NCBI GenBank assembly: GCA_002257025.1
Contig: NCHA01000001.1
Span: forward strand, 1-64,000
DNA length: 64,000 nt
From: Sphingobacteriales bacterium 16-39-50
Lineage (GTDB): Bacteria > Bacteroidota > Bacteroidia > Sphingobacteriales > Sphingobacteriaceae
Direction of reading: 5' to 3'
This document shows, in pieces, positions 1-9,544 of the stretch (position 1 is the stretch's first letter; every line of letters begins with the position of its first letter). Below the pieces are notes generated by a model that saw only the letters and a program-made list of their open reading frames with translations, was not told the origin of the DNA and ran no database searches. Position numbers and translations under genes: made by a program.

Positions 1-1
1 A

Positions 2-43
2 AGAGGTGAAATGTATGTGGATAACTATAGAAGAGCAGCTTAA
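2..43 (+). CDS. Probable 3' end of an ECF sigma factor gene (partial)
   Basis: An open frame entering from the left edge reads RGEMYVDNYRRAA and stops with TAA at 41-43. A basic, Tyr/Arg-rich tail like this fits the end of region 4 of a Bacteroidota ECF sigma factor. The FecR anti-sigma gene begins 138 bases downstream, where its partner sigma factor is normally found. Only 13 codons are visible, so the call rests mainly on context. Confidence 0.35.
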   Translation, partial: RGEMYVDNYRRAA

Positions 44-65
44 TAAAAATCTATTTTAAATTAAA

Positions 66-160
66 TTTGGATATAAGTTAAACCTAGAATACTATCGGGT
101 CTCCACTATCAATTATCTTTTTTTTAATTTCATATAGGGGATACCCCCCCATTTTTTACT
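66..160 (+). other. Sigma-FecR spacer with C7 tract and repeat fragment
   Basis: The spacer before fecR holds GGGG at 137-140, three bases, then seven C at 144-150, which can form a short GGGG/CCCC hairpin just before the TTG start. A homopolymer of this kind can also slip during replication. Positions 91-106 read as the reverse complement of a stretch at 18198-18213 (GTGGAGACCCGATAG), so a piece of a dispersed repeat lies here. No good -33/-7 promoter pair was found. Confidence 0.3.
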
Positions 161-181
161 CATCATATCAAACACCCTGTT

Positions 182-1360
182 TTGGATAAGAAAGATTTTC
201 AAAAACTATTGGATAAGTATATTGCCGGAGAGGCCTCTTTGGAGGAGGAACAGCGTTTGCTTAACTTCTATGGTAGTTTTCAGAAACAACCTGAATCAGA
301 TCTGGAAATTGATCAGATCGGAGATAAAATATTTGAAAGAATTCAGGAAACAATTCAGCCACTCGAGGAAGATCAGTATTCTTATAGATTTTATTATTTA
401 AAATCCATTTCAATTGCAGCAATGATATTGCTTGCTATTACAACAGGAATATATTTTTACTCTAACAGAGAGATTGCCGAGCCTGAACATTTTGCTGAGA
501 TCGATGTACAGAATGATATAGCTCCCGGATATAATAAAGCTATTTTAACACTTGCAGATGGTTCAAAAATAAGTCTGGATGATGCTGCTAATGGTCTGCT
601 TGCCAGTCAGGGGAATATTGCGATTACCAAAACAGAGAACGGGCAGATTGTTTACGAAAATAACAATATAGACAGGACTAAGTTTATGGCTAATCGTTCT
701 GTGACCAATACAATTCAAACTCCTAAAGGAGGAAAATATCAGGTTCGATTGCCTGATGGGAGTAAGGTATGGTTAAATTCGGCTTCTACATTAAGTTATC
801 CAACTACTTTCGCCGGTAATGAGCGTAAAGTTCAATTGAAAGGGGAGGCGTATTTTGAGATTTCACCCAATAAAAATATTCCTTTTCGTGTGCAAAGTGG
901 TAACCAGATTGTAGAAGTTCTGGGTACACATTTTAACATAAACTCTTATGATGATGAAGATTATGTTAAGACAACTTTATTGGAAGGAAGTGTTAAAGTT
1001 ATCCTTAATTCTAAACCAAATGTGGTTTCCAATACCAGGCTTCTAAAACCCGGGGAGCAATCGCTTACCAAATCCTCCCGTTCAGATATCAGGATAGAAA
1101 ACGCCGATACAGAAAAAGCCGTTGCCTGGAAAAATGGCTATTTCAAATTCAGAAATACACCAATAAGGGAAATTATGCGTGAAATTGAACGCTGGTACGA
1201 TGTTGAACTGGTCTATGAAGGGAAAATACCAAAAGATGAATTCACAGGCTTTATTTCTAATGACGTGAAGATATCAGCGGTTCTTAAAATAATGGAAGAA
1301 AGCGGTGGAGTGAAATTCACTGTAAAAGGAAAGAAATTAAAAGTTAAATCAATGCCATAA
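182..1360 (+). CDS. FecR-family anti-sigma factor
   Basis: A single-pass inner-membrane regulator that relays a signal from the downstream STN-bearing SusC to an ECF sigma factor. Residues 1-70 are cytoplasmic and charged, 73-93 form one hydrophobic segment, about 180-275 are the FecR domain (TPKGGKYQVRLPDGSKVWLN, GEAYFEI), and about 318-390 are the C-terminal DUF4974 domain that contacts the STN domain (FKFRNTPIREIM). The 392 aa length is normal. The start is TTG at 182; no in-frame ATG lies upstream and MDKKDFQKLLDKY is the usual N-terminus of the family. It sits directly before SusC/SusD, the classic sigma/FecR/SusCD cassette, so block 1 is probably induced by its substrate at the outer membrane. 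Confidence 0.93.
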   Translation: MDKKDFQKLLDKYIAGEASLEEEQRLLNFYGSFQKQPESDLEIDQIGDKIFERIQETIQPLEEDQYSYRFYYLKSISIAAMILLAITTGIYFYSNREIAEPEHFAEIDVQNDIAPGYNKAILTLADGSKISLDDAANGLLASQGNIAITKTENGQIVYENNNIDRTKFMANRSVTNTIQTPKGGKYQVRLPDGSKVWLNSASTLSYPTTFAGNERKVQLKGEAYFEISPNKNIPFRVQSGNQIVEVLGTHFNINSYDDEDYVKTTLLEGSVKVILNSKPNVVSNTRLLKPGEQSLTKSSRSDIRIENADTEKAVAWKNGYFKFRNTPIREIMREIERWYDVELVYEGKIPKDEFTGFISNDVKISAVLKIMEESGGVKFTVKGKKLKVKSMP

Positions 1361-1429
1361 ACTTTAATCCAAATAATATGATGAAAACCGATACCAGCTA
1401 ATTTTATTAAAGGGATTAAAATGAAAAAA

Positions 1430-1455
1430 CCGCCCCGGATTGCGCCCCGGGACGG
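1430..1455 (+). terminator. GC-rich hairpin between fecR and susC
   Basis: Arms CCGCCCCGG (1430-1438) and CCGGGACGG (1447-1455) pair with one C/A mismatch around an 8-base loop. No T tract follows, so it may attenuate transcription or stabilise mRNA between the regulator and SusC rather than fully terminate. Confidence 0.4.
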
Positions 1456-1542
1456 ATAATGTTTCAGATTAATTTCTTGTATTAAATTCCGTGAGCACGA
1501 AATTTTAATTAATTAACCAAAACAAACTTAAAATGTAAAAAT

Positions 1543-4500
1543 ATGAAAAATGTTTTACTAAGTGAATGCAGTAATTCCTGCATTAGCAATGCCAGTATAA
1601 CTACTGGTAAGGGACTTATAAAAATAGTCTCGAATCAAACGTTACGAATTATGAAGCTAACTACCATTTTAATTTTAGTTGCTTTTTTGCAGGTAAATGC
1701 AAAGGGCTTCTCGCAAAATGTTACGTTAAATGAAAAAAATTCTAACCTGGATAAAGTTTTCACTGAAATCAGAAAACAAACAGGCTATGATTTTCTTTAT
1801 AATACCAGATTGCTGAGAAATACAGTTCCTGTAACTGTGAAAGCAAATAATTCTTCTTTGGAAGAGGTTTTGGATCAGGTTTTTAAAAACCAGCCCCTGA
1901 CCTATACCATTACAGAGAATACTATTATTCTAAAAAGAAGGGATGAACGCTTTTTGGAGCAGACCTCTAAATTCTCTTTAGTTCCAAATAGTGCTGATTT
2001 TAAATCATCGAGTGCCTCTTCATCAGCAAAGGTATCTTCTTTCAATATTGAGCAGAAACGTGCTGATATTCGGGGTAAGGTAATCGATGCTACAGGTGAG
2101 GCTCTGATTGGTGTAAGCGTTCGTGTTAAAGGTTCTGATACAGGTGCATCAACAGATATAAATGGAAATTTCGTTTTAAATGCTCCTGACAATGCGATTT
2201 TGGTATTTACCTATATCGGCTATGTTACTCAGGAAGTTGCGGTAAATGGCAGAACCAGCGTCAATGTAACCATGGTTGAAGACCGTCAGGCATTAAGCGA
2301 AGTGGTTGTAACAGCATTTGGTGTTACCAAGGCAAAAAGAGGATTAGGATATGCGGTGCAGGAAGTACGTGGTGAAGATTTTACTGAATCACGTCAGAAC
2401 AACATTGCAAATTCACTTACCGGTAAAATTGCCGGTGTTGATGCAACTCAGGCAAACTCGGGTGCAGGTGGTTCCAGCCGTGTAATTATCCGTGGTAATA
2501 CTTCATTGAATGGTAACCAGCAACCACTTTATGTGGTAGATGGTATGCCTATTAATAATACAAATCGTGGCCCCGCTACAAGTTCAGGCGGTTTGAACGT
2601 TGACCGTGGTGATGGTATCTCAAGCATGAACCCTGATGACATCGCAACAATCTCTGTATTGAAAGGTGGTGCTGCTGCTGCTCTTTACGGATCGCAGGCT
2701 GCGAATGGTGTAATTTTGATCACAACAAAGAAAGGTTCTGCTCAAAAAGGTGTTGGTATTGAAGTTACTTCTGATGCGAACTTTGGTTCTCCGTCTATTT
2801 TCCCAAATTTTCAATATGAATACGGACAAGGTAATGATGGTGTTAAACCAGCAACAGCTGCTGCTGCATTGAGCTCAGGTCGTTTATCTTATGGTGCAAA
2901 AATGGATGGTTCAATGGTAATGCAGTTTGATGGTGTAATGCGTCCTTACTCGCCATTTAGTGTAAAAGACAATATCAAGAATTTTTACCAGACAAGTCAG
3001 AACATTACGAATACTGTGGCATTCAATGCAGGATCTGAAAAATTGAGAATGCGATTGTCCGTAAGTGATCTTCGTGCAAAAGATCAGCAGCCAAACTCTG
3101 AATATAAGAGAAAGACTGCTAACCTGAATGTAACAGGTAAAATGGGTAAGAATGATTTCTTAACTATTGAATCAAGTGTTCAATACAATTTGGTTGAAGG
3201 AACCAACAGACCAAACGTTGGTTATGCGGAGATCAATGCTGCATGGCCGGTTTATCTTGCCGCAAACACTGTAGATGTTCGCTACATGCGTGGTGATCCA
3301 AACAGACCGGGTATCAATGCTGCAACAGGAAGAGAATTAGAGTGGAATCCGGTACCTGCTGCAATAAATCCTTATTATGCTGCTTATCAGTTGGGAAATG
3401 AGGATACTCGTCAGCGTTTAATTGGCCGTGCAAGTGTTCAGGCTAATATTTTACCAAATTTATTTGTAAAAGGTACCGTTGCCCGCGACTTCAATTTTTA
3501 CACTGATGAATTTTACGTTCCTAAAACGAATGCATTTACTCCACTTGGATATTTCCAATCTTCTACGCAACAGGATGATAAAACCAACTTCCAGGGAATC
3601 GTAAATTACAATGAAAGATTCCTTAAAGATAAAATTGGTTTAAACCTTCTTGGAGGTGTTCAAAGTGAAAGAGATTTTAGTAAAGGTAATTCAGCAAACG
3701 GTAATCAATGGGTAGTTCCTGATTTTTACAGTATCACCAATTTGGTTAACAGGGATTTAGTTAATGCTTCACAAGGCTCTTTTGGTACAAACTCTGTTTT
3801 TGGTGAGGCAAATATTGATTACAATAATCTATTTTATTTAACTGTAACAGGTCGTCAGGATTGGTTCTCTGTGTTAAATCCGGGATTTAACTCCATCTTT
3901 TATCCATCGGTAGGAGCCAGCTTCATCCTTTCAGAGGTGGTTAAAATGCCGAAATTCATGGATTATGCTAAATTACGTTCTTCATGGGCTGAAGTTGGTA
4001 GTGCAACTGTGAACGCAGGAAGTATCAACCAGACTTATTCAGTTAGTACTGTCAATGCTTATGGTCTTCCAACATTAAGTAATCCTAATGTTTTGAATAA
4101 TCCGAATATTCGTCCGGTAACTGTTGAAACAATCGAAGGTGGTTTTGAAGTTCAAATGTTAAACAGCCGACTTGGTTTAGACGTGAACTACTATTCAAGA
4201 AGAACCAGAAATGATATTCTTTCTCCACCAATTTCAGGAGCGACAGGATTCGCTGCAGGCAGAAGAAATCTTGGTTTGGTTACCAATAAAGGTTGGGAAA
4301 TCAGCTTGACAGGTACCCCAATTAAGAAGGATAATTTCTCATGGGATGTAAATTATAACTTCGGATATAACCAGAGTAAGATTGTTGAACTTGCTGAAGG
4401 TATTAATGTCTTAACATTAGGGTCAGGTATTGGTGGTCCACAAATGATCAATGCTGTTGGTTTACCTTATTCAACTGTACGTGCCTATGTTATGAGAAGG

Positions 4501-5115
4501 GATGCAAGTGGGACTTTGGTTTATAACAAAGCAACCGGTTATGAGGATAGAGTACTTACAGATATCGGTGTGGGTAACCCACCATATTTGATGGGTCTTG
4601 GGAATAATTTCCGTTACAAACGCTTCAGCTTAACAGTTGATATTGATTCTAAATTTGGGGCAGTTGGTTATAGTAACCTGATCCAGTACGCAACAAGGTT
4701 CGGACATACTCCAATTACCTTACCAGGAAGGGAAAGTGGTTTAACAGTAACCGGTGTAGATCAAACAGGTGCACCTTTTACCCGCGTTTGGAATGTTGCA
4801 ACTCTTGATACTTACTACAATAACCTTGGAAACGCTTATGCAGGTATGTGGGTTTATAAGACAGACTTTGTCAAACTACGTCGTGCAGTGCTAAAATACA
4901 ACCTTCCTGTAAGCGCACTTAAATTCATGAGAGTACAGTCTGCTTCTATTGGTATTACAGGTCTGAATTTAGCGATCCTTTATCAGGATAAGAGAACTAA
5001 AGAAGCTGGTATTGATCCTGAAATGCAGGAAACTATTGGTAATGCACAGGGAAGTCAGGGTGTGGCTATGCCTAGGACCAGAAATATTGGCTTTAACCTG
5101 AATTTAAGATTCTAA
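1543..5115 (+). CDS. SusC/RagA TonB-dependent outer-membrane transporter with STN domain
   Basis: TonB-dependent importer of large ligands, working with the SusD lipoprotein that follows 17 bases later. Domain order: signal peptide at about 37-57, STN domain 58-130 (the FecR-signalling module), carboxypeptidase-regulatory-like domain 174-246 (DIRGKVIDATGEALIGVSV), plug from about 253 (LSEVVVTAFG), then a 22-strand barrel ending in the aromatic FNLNLRF. The STN domain shows this copy is a transducer paired with the FecR upstream. The first 36 residues are polar and sit before the hydrophobic leader. An internal ATG at 1651 (MKLTTILILVAFLQVNAKG) gives a cleaner signal peptide, although long leaders like this are common in Pedobacter. 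1190 aa is typical. Confidence 0.95.
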   Translation: MKNVLLSECSNSCISNASITTGKGLIKIVSNQTLRIMKLTTILILVAFLQVNAKGFSQNVTLNEKNSNLDKVFTEIRKQTGYDFLYNTRLLRNTVPVTVKANNSSLEEVLDQVFKNQPLTYTITENTIILKRRDERFLEQTSKFSLVPNSADFKSSSASSSAKVSSFNIEQKRADIRGKVIDATGEALIGVSVRVKGSDTGASTDINGNFVLNAPDNAILVFTYIGYVTQEVAVNGRTSVNVTMVEDRQALSEVVVTAFGVTKAKRGLGYAVQEVRGEDFTESRQNNIANSLTGKIAGVDATQANSGAGGSSRVIIRGNTSLNGNQQPLYVVDGMPINNTNRGPATSSGGLNVDRGDGISSMNPDDIATISVLKGGAAAALYGSQAANGVILITTKKGSAQKGVGIEVTSDANFGSPSIFPNFQYEYGQGNDGVKPATAAAALSSGRLSYGAKMDGSMVMQFDGVMRPYSPFSVKDNIKNFYQTSQNITNTVAFNAGSEKLRMRLSVSDLRAKDQQPNSEYKRKTANLNVTGKMGKNDFLTIESSVQYNLVEGTNRPNVGYAEINAAWPVYLAANTVDVRYMRGDPNRPGINAATGRELEWNPVPAAINPYYAAYQLGNEDTRQRLIGRASVQANILPNLFVKGTVARDFNFYTDEFYVPKTNAFTPLGYFQSSTQQDDKTNFQGIVNYNERFLKDKIGLNLLGGVQSERDFSKGNSANGNQWVVPDFYSITNLVNRDLVNASQGSFGTNSVFGEANIDYNNLFYLTVTGRQDWFSVLNPGFNSIFYPSVGASFILSEVVKMPKFMDYAKLRSSWAEVGSATVNAGSINQTYSVSTVNAYGLPTLSNPNVLNNPNIRPVTVETIEGGFEVQMLNSRLGLDVNYYSRRTRNDILSPPISGATGFAAGRRNLGLVTNKGWEISLTGTPIKKDNFSWDVNYNFGYNQSKIVELAEGINVLTLGSGIGGPQMINAVGLPYSTVRAYVMRRDASGTLVYNKATGYEDRVLTDIGVGNPPYLMGLGNNFRYKRFSLTVDIDSKFGAVGYSNLIQYATRFGHTPITLPGRESGLTVTGVDQTGAPFTRVWNVATLDTYYNNLGNAYAGMWVYKTDFVKLRRAVLKYNLPVSALKFMRVQSASIGITGLNLAILYQDKRTKEAGIDPEMQETIGNAQGSQGVAMPRTRNIGFNLNLRF

Positions 5116-5132
5116 TACTAAAATCTAAGAAC

Positions 5133-6731
5133 ATGAAAAAGACATTCTTAAAATTGATATATGCGGCTGGAGCTGTTCTTGTGGTTTCAACGATGCAATC
5201 GTGTAATACTGAGAAGCTTACCGATCTCAACAGGAACCCAAATGCAATTGAATATGTAATCCCTGAATACTCCTTTACAGCTGCTGTATTGGCGAGTGGT
5301 CCGGGTACAAATTATAGAGCTTTAGGTCAAGGTTTACAGTACTTTTCTTCTTATAAGGAAGTACCTGCAACCGGTGATAAGTTCTATAATTTTAATGGTA
5401 CAGCCGGAAATTTCGGCGTTTACACCGGTCAATGGAACCGTTTGTTGCAATTAGCTAAAGAGATTCCAGGAGCAGAAAACGTAAATAAACGTGCGGCTGT
5501 TGAAATTCTCAGAATTTTGGCATTTCATACACAAACTGATGTAATGGGTGATATGCCTTATTCAGAGGCAATGAAAGGTCTTGACAACCTCAAGCCTAAA
5601 TATGATACTCAGAAAAGTATCTATACTGCTATGCTGACAGATCTTGAAACAGCTTTAAAATCGATGGATGCGACCAAACCAAATGTATTTGGAAATGCTG
5701 ACCCTTACTTTAAGGGTGATGTAGCAAAATGGAAGAAGTTTGGTTATACCTTGATGGCTCGTTTGGGTATGCGTTTATCGGATATTGAACCGGTATCAGC
5801 AAAATCATGGGTTGAGAAAGCAGTTGCAGGTGGAATGATGACTGCTTTTGGCGATATCGCTTACATTAAATATGCAAACGTAACCGGACAAATGAACCCT
5901 CGTGTAAATACTTACATTGCAGGTGATTTCACAAGTCCTGGTGGTGATAACGTGGAAGGAAGCAAGTGGTCAGGTAAATTTATTGATCATCTTAAAGCTA
6001 CTTCTGATCCTCGTTTACCAGTTATTTCTGTAGTTTGGGTACCAACAGGAGGTACTTATACCGCCAATAACACTCCTGCTGCACAGCGTGGTATGGTTAA
6101 TGGAAGTATTAATACCAAACCTACTGATTTTGATACCTACTCTGAGCCATCCCTTCTTTATATTGACAGAGGTTCTCCTATTATCACTATGGGGCCTGCT
6201 GAAGCGTATTTAATTATTGCTGAAGCTGCTGCCAGAGGGTGGAGTGTAGGATCAACCGCGCAGGCTGCTTATGAGAATGGTATTCGTGCAGCGATGGCTC
6301 AATGGGCTTTATGGCCAAGTATTGCTCCTCATTCTGGTGTAATCACTACTGCTCAGGTTGATGCTTACATTGCTGCCAATCCTTATCCTGCTGCAGGTAC
6401 TTTAGCTCAGCAGATTGAAACCATCTCAACACAGAAATGGGTTTCCTTACTGGGTGATGATTATGAGGTATATTCTAACTGGCGCCGCACTAAGTTCCCG
6501 GTATTTAATTATGCAAATTGGGTTCAGGGGGGTGTTAAAATTTCTTATCCGGGTAACGTGACTGCAGGTAAAATGTGGAGAAGATTCTCTCTGCCAATTG
6601 CTGAGCGTAACGTAAACCCAGATAATTATTTTGAAGCAATCAAGCGTCAGAATTATTCTGAAGAGCAGGTTGACCTTTTACAAGGCAGAATGTGGTGGGA
6701 TGTTGGTCCTGGTACAGGTCAAAGTAACTAA
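5133..6731 (+). CDS. SusD-like nutrient-binding outer-membrane lipoprotein
   Basis: Surface lipoprotein that caps the preceding SusC and binds its ligand. A lipobox ends at Cys24 (STMQSC), followed by the SusD-like start LTDLNRNPN. TPR-like helices lie in the first half (WNRLLQLAKEIPGAEN), and a late ISTQKWVSLLGDDYEVYSNW segment is typical of the SusD/RagB subfamily PF12771. The length of 532 aa is normal. It shares a transcript with SusC, and a strong terminator follows at 6797-6822, so SusCD can be transcribed separately from the enzymes downstream. The ligand cannot be read from the sequence. Confidence 0.93.
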   Translation: MKKTFLKLIYAAGAVLVVSTMQSCNTEKLTDLNRNPNAIEYVIPEYSFTAAVLASGPGTNYRALGQGLQYFSSYKEVPATGDKFYNFNGTAGNFGVYTGQWNRLLQLAKEIPGAENVNKRAAVEILRILAFHTQTDVMGDMPYSEAMKGLDNLKPKYDTQKSIYTAMLTDLETALKSMDATKPNVFGNADPYFKGDVAKWKKFGYTLMARLGMRLSDIEPVSAKSWVEKAVAGGMMTAFGDIAYIKYANVTGQMNPRVNTYIAGDFTSPGGDNVEGSKWSGKFIDHLKATSDPRLPVISVVWVPTGGTYTANNTPAAQRGMVNGSINTKPTDFDTYSEPSLLYIDRGSPIITMGPAEAYLIIAEAAARGWSVGSTAQAAYENGIRAAMAQWALWPSIAPHSGVITTAQVDAYIAANPYPAAGTLAQQIETISTQKWVSLLGDDYEVYSNWRRTKFPVFNYANWVQGGVKISYPGNVTAGKMWRRFSLPIAERNVNPDNYFEAIKRQNYSEEQVDLLQGRMWWDVGPGTGQSN

Positions 6732-6796
6732 TACGTTATAAAGCTGAAGCAATATGAAAAGAAGAGTTCATTTTGTATATTAGCTATATGATCAAT

Positions 6797-6822
6797 AAAA
6801 GGAGATCTTTCGATCTCCTTTT
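6797..6822 (+). terminator. Intrinsic terminator after SusCD 1
   Basis: A perfect 11-bp stem AAAAGGAGATC / GATCTCCTTTT closes a TTTC loop and is followed by TTATTG. It separates the outer-membrane pair from the enzyme genes; partial read-through would give different expression levels. Confidence 0.85.
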
Positions 6823-6862
6823 ATTGTTTAAAGAAAAATCAAATTAAAACAATAACAATACT

Positions 6863-8083
6863 ATGAAACGTAGAGATCTTATTAAATACCTTTCTGTAGC
6901 TCCAATTGCAGGAGCGGCAGTAGGTACTGGTGTTCCGCTGCAATCTTTGGCCGCTCCGGCTGCAGCTGCTGCCAAACGTGATGTGATTAAAGAATTGGGT
7001 TTACGGACCTTTATTAATGCTGCCGGTACTTATACGACCATGACTGCCTCATTGATGCATCATGAAGTTGTTGATACCATTGAATCTGCATCTAAACACT
7101 TCGTAATGATTAACGAGGTTCAGGATAAAGTTGGGGAGAAAATTGCCGCAATGTGTCATGCCGAATCGGCTATGGTTACTGCAGGCTGCTGGTCGGCCCT
7201 TGTTTTGGGAACTGCCGGTATTTTAACCAGAATGGATAGGAAGAAAGTGTCATTATTGCCGGATCTTTCAACATTCGACCGTTCTGAAGTTATCGTTCAA
7301 AAAACTCATAATGTTGGTTATGTTCATGCTTTGACTAATACTGGAATCAGGGTAGTTGAGGTTGAAACTGCCGAAGAAATGGAAAGAGCCATCACCGGTA
7401 AAACGGCTATGATGTGGTTCCTGAATTCCAGCGGTCCGATGGGTAAAATTAAGCATGAAGAATTTGTTGCCATCGGTAAAAAGCATAATATTCCTACCAT
7501 GATTGACATGGCTGCCGATGTGCCTCCTGTTGAAAATCTTTGGAAGTACAATGACCTTGGTTTTGATCTTGTTTGCGTTTCTGGTGGTAAAGCAATCTGC
7601 GGTCCTCAGAGCGCCGGAATTTTGATGGGCAAGAAGGATCTGATTGCTGCTGCTCGCCTTAATGCACCTCCTAATGGCGGTAATATCGGTCGGGGTATGA
7701 AAGTAAACAAGGAAGAAATTCTTGGAATGTATGTTGCACTTGATAAATATATTAATACCGATCATGCAGCAGAATGGAAAATGTGGGAAGACCGTGTAGC
7801 GGTAATTGTCAATGCCGCAACAAAAGTTGATGGTGTAAGTGCTGACGTTTTCGTTCCTCCTGTAGCAAACCACACACCTGCAATTAAAATTTCCTGGGAT
7901 CAGAATAAAGTAAAGATCACACCAAGACAATTAATGAAAAATCTTCGGGATGGTAGTCCTTCTGTAGAAGTAATGGGCGGCCAGACAGGGATCAACATTA
8001 CAGTCTTTATGTTAAAGAATGGTGAGGATAAACTTGTTGCTAAACGCGTTCAGCAGGAGCTTGCCAAAGCGGCGATAAGCTAA
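6863..8083 (+). CDS. Tat-exported SelA-like PLP enzyme (DgaE/glucosaminate ammonia-lyase-like)
   Basis: A fold-type I PLP enzyme of the SelA-related group that includes D-glucosaminate-6-phosphate ammonia-lyase (DgaE), which turns 2-amino sugar acids into 2-keto-3-deoxy acids. The Schiff-base lysine is K243 in VSGGKAICGPQSAG and the cofactor aspartate is D215 in MIDMAADVPP. The first about 36 residues are a twin-arginine leader (KRRDLIKYL, hydrophobic core, Ala-rich cleavage region), so the protein should leave the cytoplasm folded with PLP bound; cytoplasmic relatives lack this leader. Four secreted amidohydrolases follow, which fits a deacylase then ammonia-lyase order. A paralogue lies at 33513-35174. 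The exact substrate is unknown. Selenocysteine synthesis is unlikely, given export and context. Confidence 0.85.
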   Translation: MKRRDLIKYLSVAPIAGAAVGTGVPLQSLAAPAAAAAKRDVIKELGLRTFINAAGTYTTMTASLMHHEVVDTIESASKHFVMINEVQDKVGEKIAAMCHAESAMVTAGCWSALVLGTAGILTRMDRKKVSLLPDLSTFDRSEVIVQKTHNVGYVHALTNTGIRVVEVETAEEMERAITGKTAMMWFLNSSGPMGKIKHEEFVAIGKKHNIPTMIDMAADVPPVENLWKYNDLGFDLVCVSGGKAICGPQSAGILMGKKDLIAAARLNAPPNGGNIGRGMKVNKEEILGMYVALDKYINTDHAAEWKMWEDRVAVIVNAATKVDGVSADVFVPPVANHTPAIKISWDQNKVKITPRQLMKNLRDGSPSVEVMGGQTGINITVFMLKNGEDKLVAKRVQQELAKAAIS

Positions 8084-8216
8084 ATGGGGAAGAGGAAATA
8101 GGGAATGGGAAATAGAGAATAGAGTACGAATGAGCAAATTTGATTGCCCATTCTTAATACCTTATTTCCATTTCCTATTTCCAATTCTCCATTCCTAATC
8201 CCTAAATCCACAAAAA
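8084..8216. repeat. Purine-word hairpin repeat
   Basis: The first arm is built of G/A words (GGGAATGGGAAATAGAGAAT, about 8084-8125) and the second, about 8160-8212, of the complementary words (CATTTCCTATTTCCAATTC). Together they can fold into one long imperfect stem. It separates the PLP enzyme from the first amidohydrolase and encodes nothing visible. Confidence 0.6.
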
Positions 8217-8229
8217 CACAATACTTATT

Positions 8230-9486
8230 ATGAAAAGAATATCCTTTCTGCTTCTTTCCGGATTGATTATGCTTGCAGTATTTGTTCAGGCACAAACAAA
8301 AACGTACAGCATTCTGATCAAAGGTGGTCATGTAATTGATGCAAAAAATAATATAAACGAATTAATGGATGTGGCAATCCAAAGCGGAAAAATAGCCGCA
8401 GTTGCTAAAAATATTGATCCTTCACTTGCAGCACAGATTGTGGACGCAAAGGGGATGTACGTGACACCCGGTTTGATTGACCTGCATGCTCATGTTTTTG
8501 CTGGTACAGATGATCGGGGATTAAGTGGTGGATTTTCAGCACTTGCCCCCGATCCCTACACATTCAGATCAGGGGTAACAACAGTTGTCGATTGTGGAGG
8601 TGCAGGCTGGCAATCTTTCGACCGATTTAAGAAAAATATCATAGACCGTTCAAGAACAAGAGTTTTATCCTTTCTCAACATTGTTGGTGATGGCATGAGA
8701 GGGAACCCTTATGAACAGGATATTAATGATATGGATGCTAAGAAGACCGCTGATAAAGCTTTAGCAAATAAAGATATCGTGGTTGGATTTAAACTTGCTC
8801 ACTTCGCTGCTGCAAGCTGGGTTCCTGTTGAGCGAGTGGTTGAGGCCGGTAAACTGGCAGATATGCCTGTAATTATCGATTTTGGTGGTGATAATACACA
8901 TGCTCCATTGTCAATCGAAACATTGTTCACTAAATATCTTCGTCCCGGAGATATTTACACTCATGTTTATACTGAGCTGGTTCAAAGAGATCCTGTAGTA
9001 GATCTAAATACCCGTCAGTTAAAACCATTTTTAATTCCTGCACAAAAAAGAGGAATTATTTTTGACGTCGGTTTTGGAGGAGGAAGTTTCAACTTCAATC
9101 AGGCTATTCCTTCTATTAAAGCTGGGTTTTTGCCCAATACTATGGGGACAGACCTTCATACCGGGAGTATGAATGGTGCAATGAAAGATCAGTTGAATGT
9201 ACTCTCTATTTTCCTTTCTATGGGAATGGATATTCAGGGAGTCATTTCACGTAGTACCTGGGCCCCTGCACAAGCTATTAAGAGACCTGAACTTGGGAAT
9301 CTATCGGTAGGTTCCGGAGCAGATGTTGCAATCTTAACAGTACGTAATGGGAATTTCGCTTTCAAAGATATCGCTGGCAACAGAAATGAAGGTAAACAAA
9401 GGTTTGAGTGTGAAATGACTATCCGTAACGGAAGAATTGTTTACGATCTGAATGCCATAGCCAGTACTTCGGCGCAAAGCAAATAA
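8230..9486 (+). CDS. Secreted amidohydrolase/deacetylase-family metallohydrolase, paralogue 1
   Basis: COG3964-type amidohydrolase: a zinc-dependent TIM barrel expected to hydrolyse an N-acyl or ester bond. A Sec signal peptide spans residues 1-22 (ends VQAQ). Metal-site residues visible are H86 and H88 (GLIDLHAHVF), K188 as the likely carboxylated lysine (VVGFKLAHF), H245 (DIYTHV) and D308 (GTDLHTG). The strand-5 position, usually His in this superfamily, appears to be D217 or D218 (VIIDFGG). It is the first of four tandem paralogues and is closest to paralogue 2. Dihydroorotase-like names often appear for such proteins but do not fit a secreted enzyme. A role in removing an acyl group before the SelA-like enzyme is inferred from gene order. 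Confidence 0.87.
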   Translation: MKRISFLLLSGLIMLAVFVQAQTKTYSILIKGGHVIDAKNNINELMDVAIQSGKIAAVAKNIDPSLAAQIVDAKGMYVTPGLIDLHAHVFAGTDDRGLSGGFSALAPDPYTFRSGVTTVVDCGGAGWQSFDRFKKNIIDRSRTRVLSFLNIVGDGMRGNPYEQDINDMDAKKTADKALANKDIVVGFKLAHFAAASWVPVERVVEAGKLADMPVIIDFGGDNTHAPLSIETLFTKYLRPGDIYTHVYTELVQRDPVVDLNTRQLKPFLIPAQKRGIIFDVGFGGGSFNFNQAIPSIKAGFLPNTMGTDLHTGSMNGAMKDQLNVLSIFLSMGMDIQGVISRSTWAPAQAIKRPELGNLSVGSGADVAILTVRNGNFAFKDIAGNRNEGKQRFECEMTIRNGRIVYDLNAIASTSAQSK

Positions 9487-9544
9487 ATAATAGGCTAAAA
9501 AATCAGTTTATTGATTTTTATTTAAAGATTTTAGAAATAATGCA

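Noticed and set aside
7268..7930. A 220-codon open frame on the minus strand
   Set aside because: It lies entirely inside the SelA-like gene, is rich in Cys, Asn and Ile with no domain pattern, and mirrors the codon use of the + strand gene.
6863..8083. Selenocysteine synthase (SelA)
   Set aside because: A Tat leader, no selB or selC nearby, and the DgaE-like context make selenocysteine synthesis unlikely despite the shared fold.
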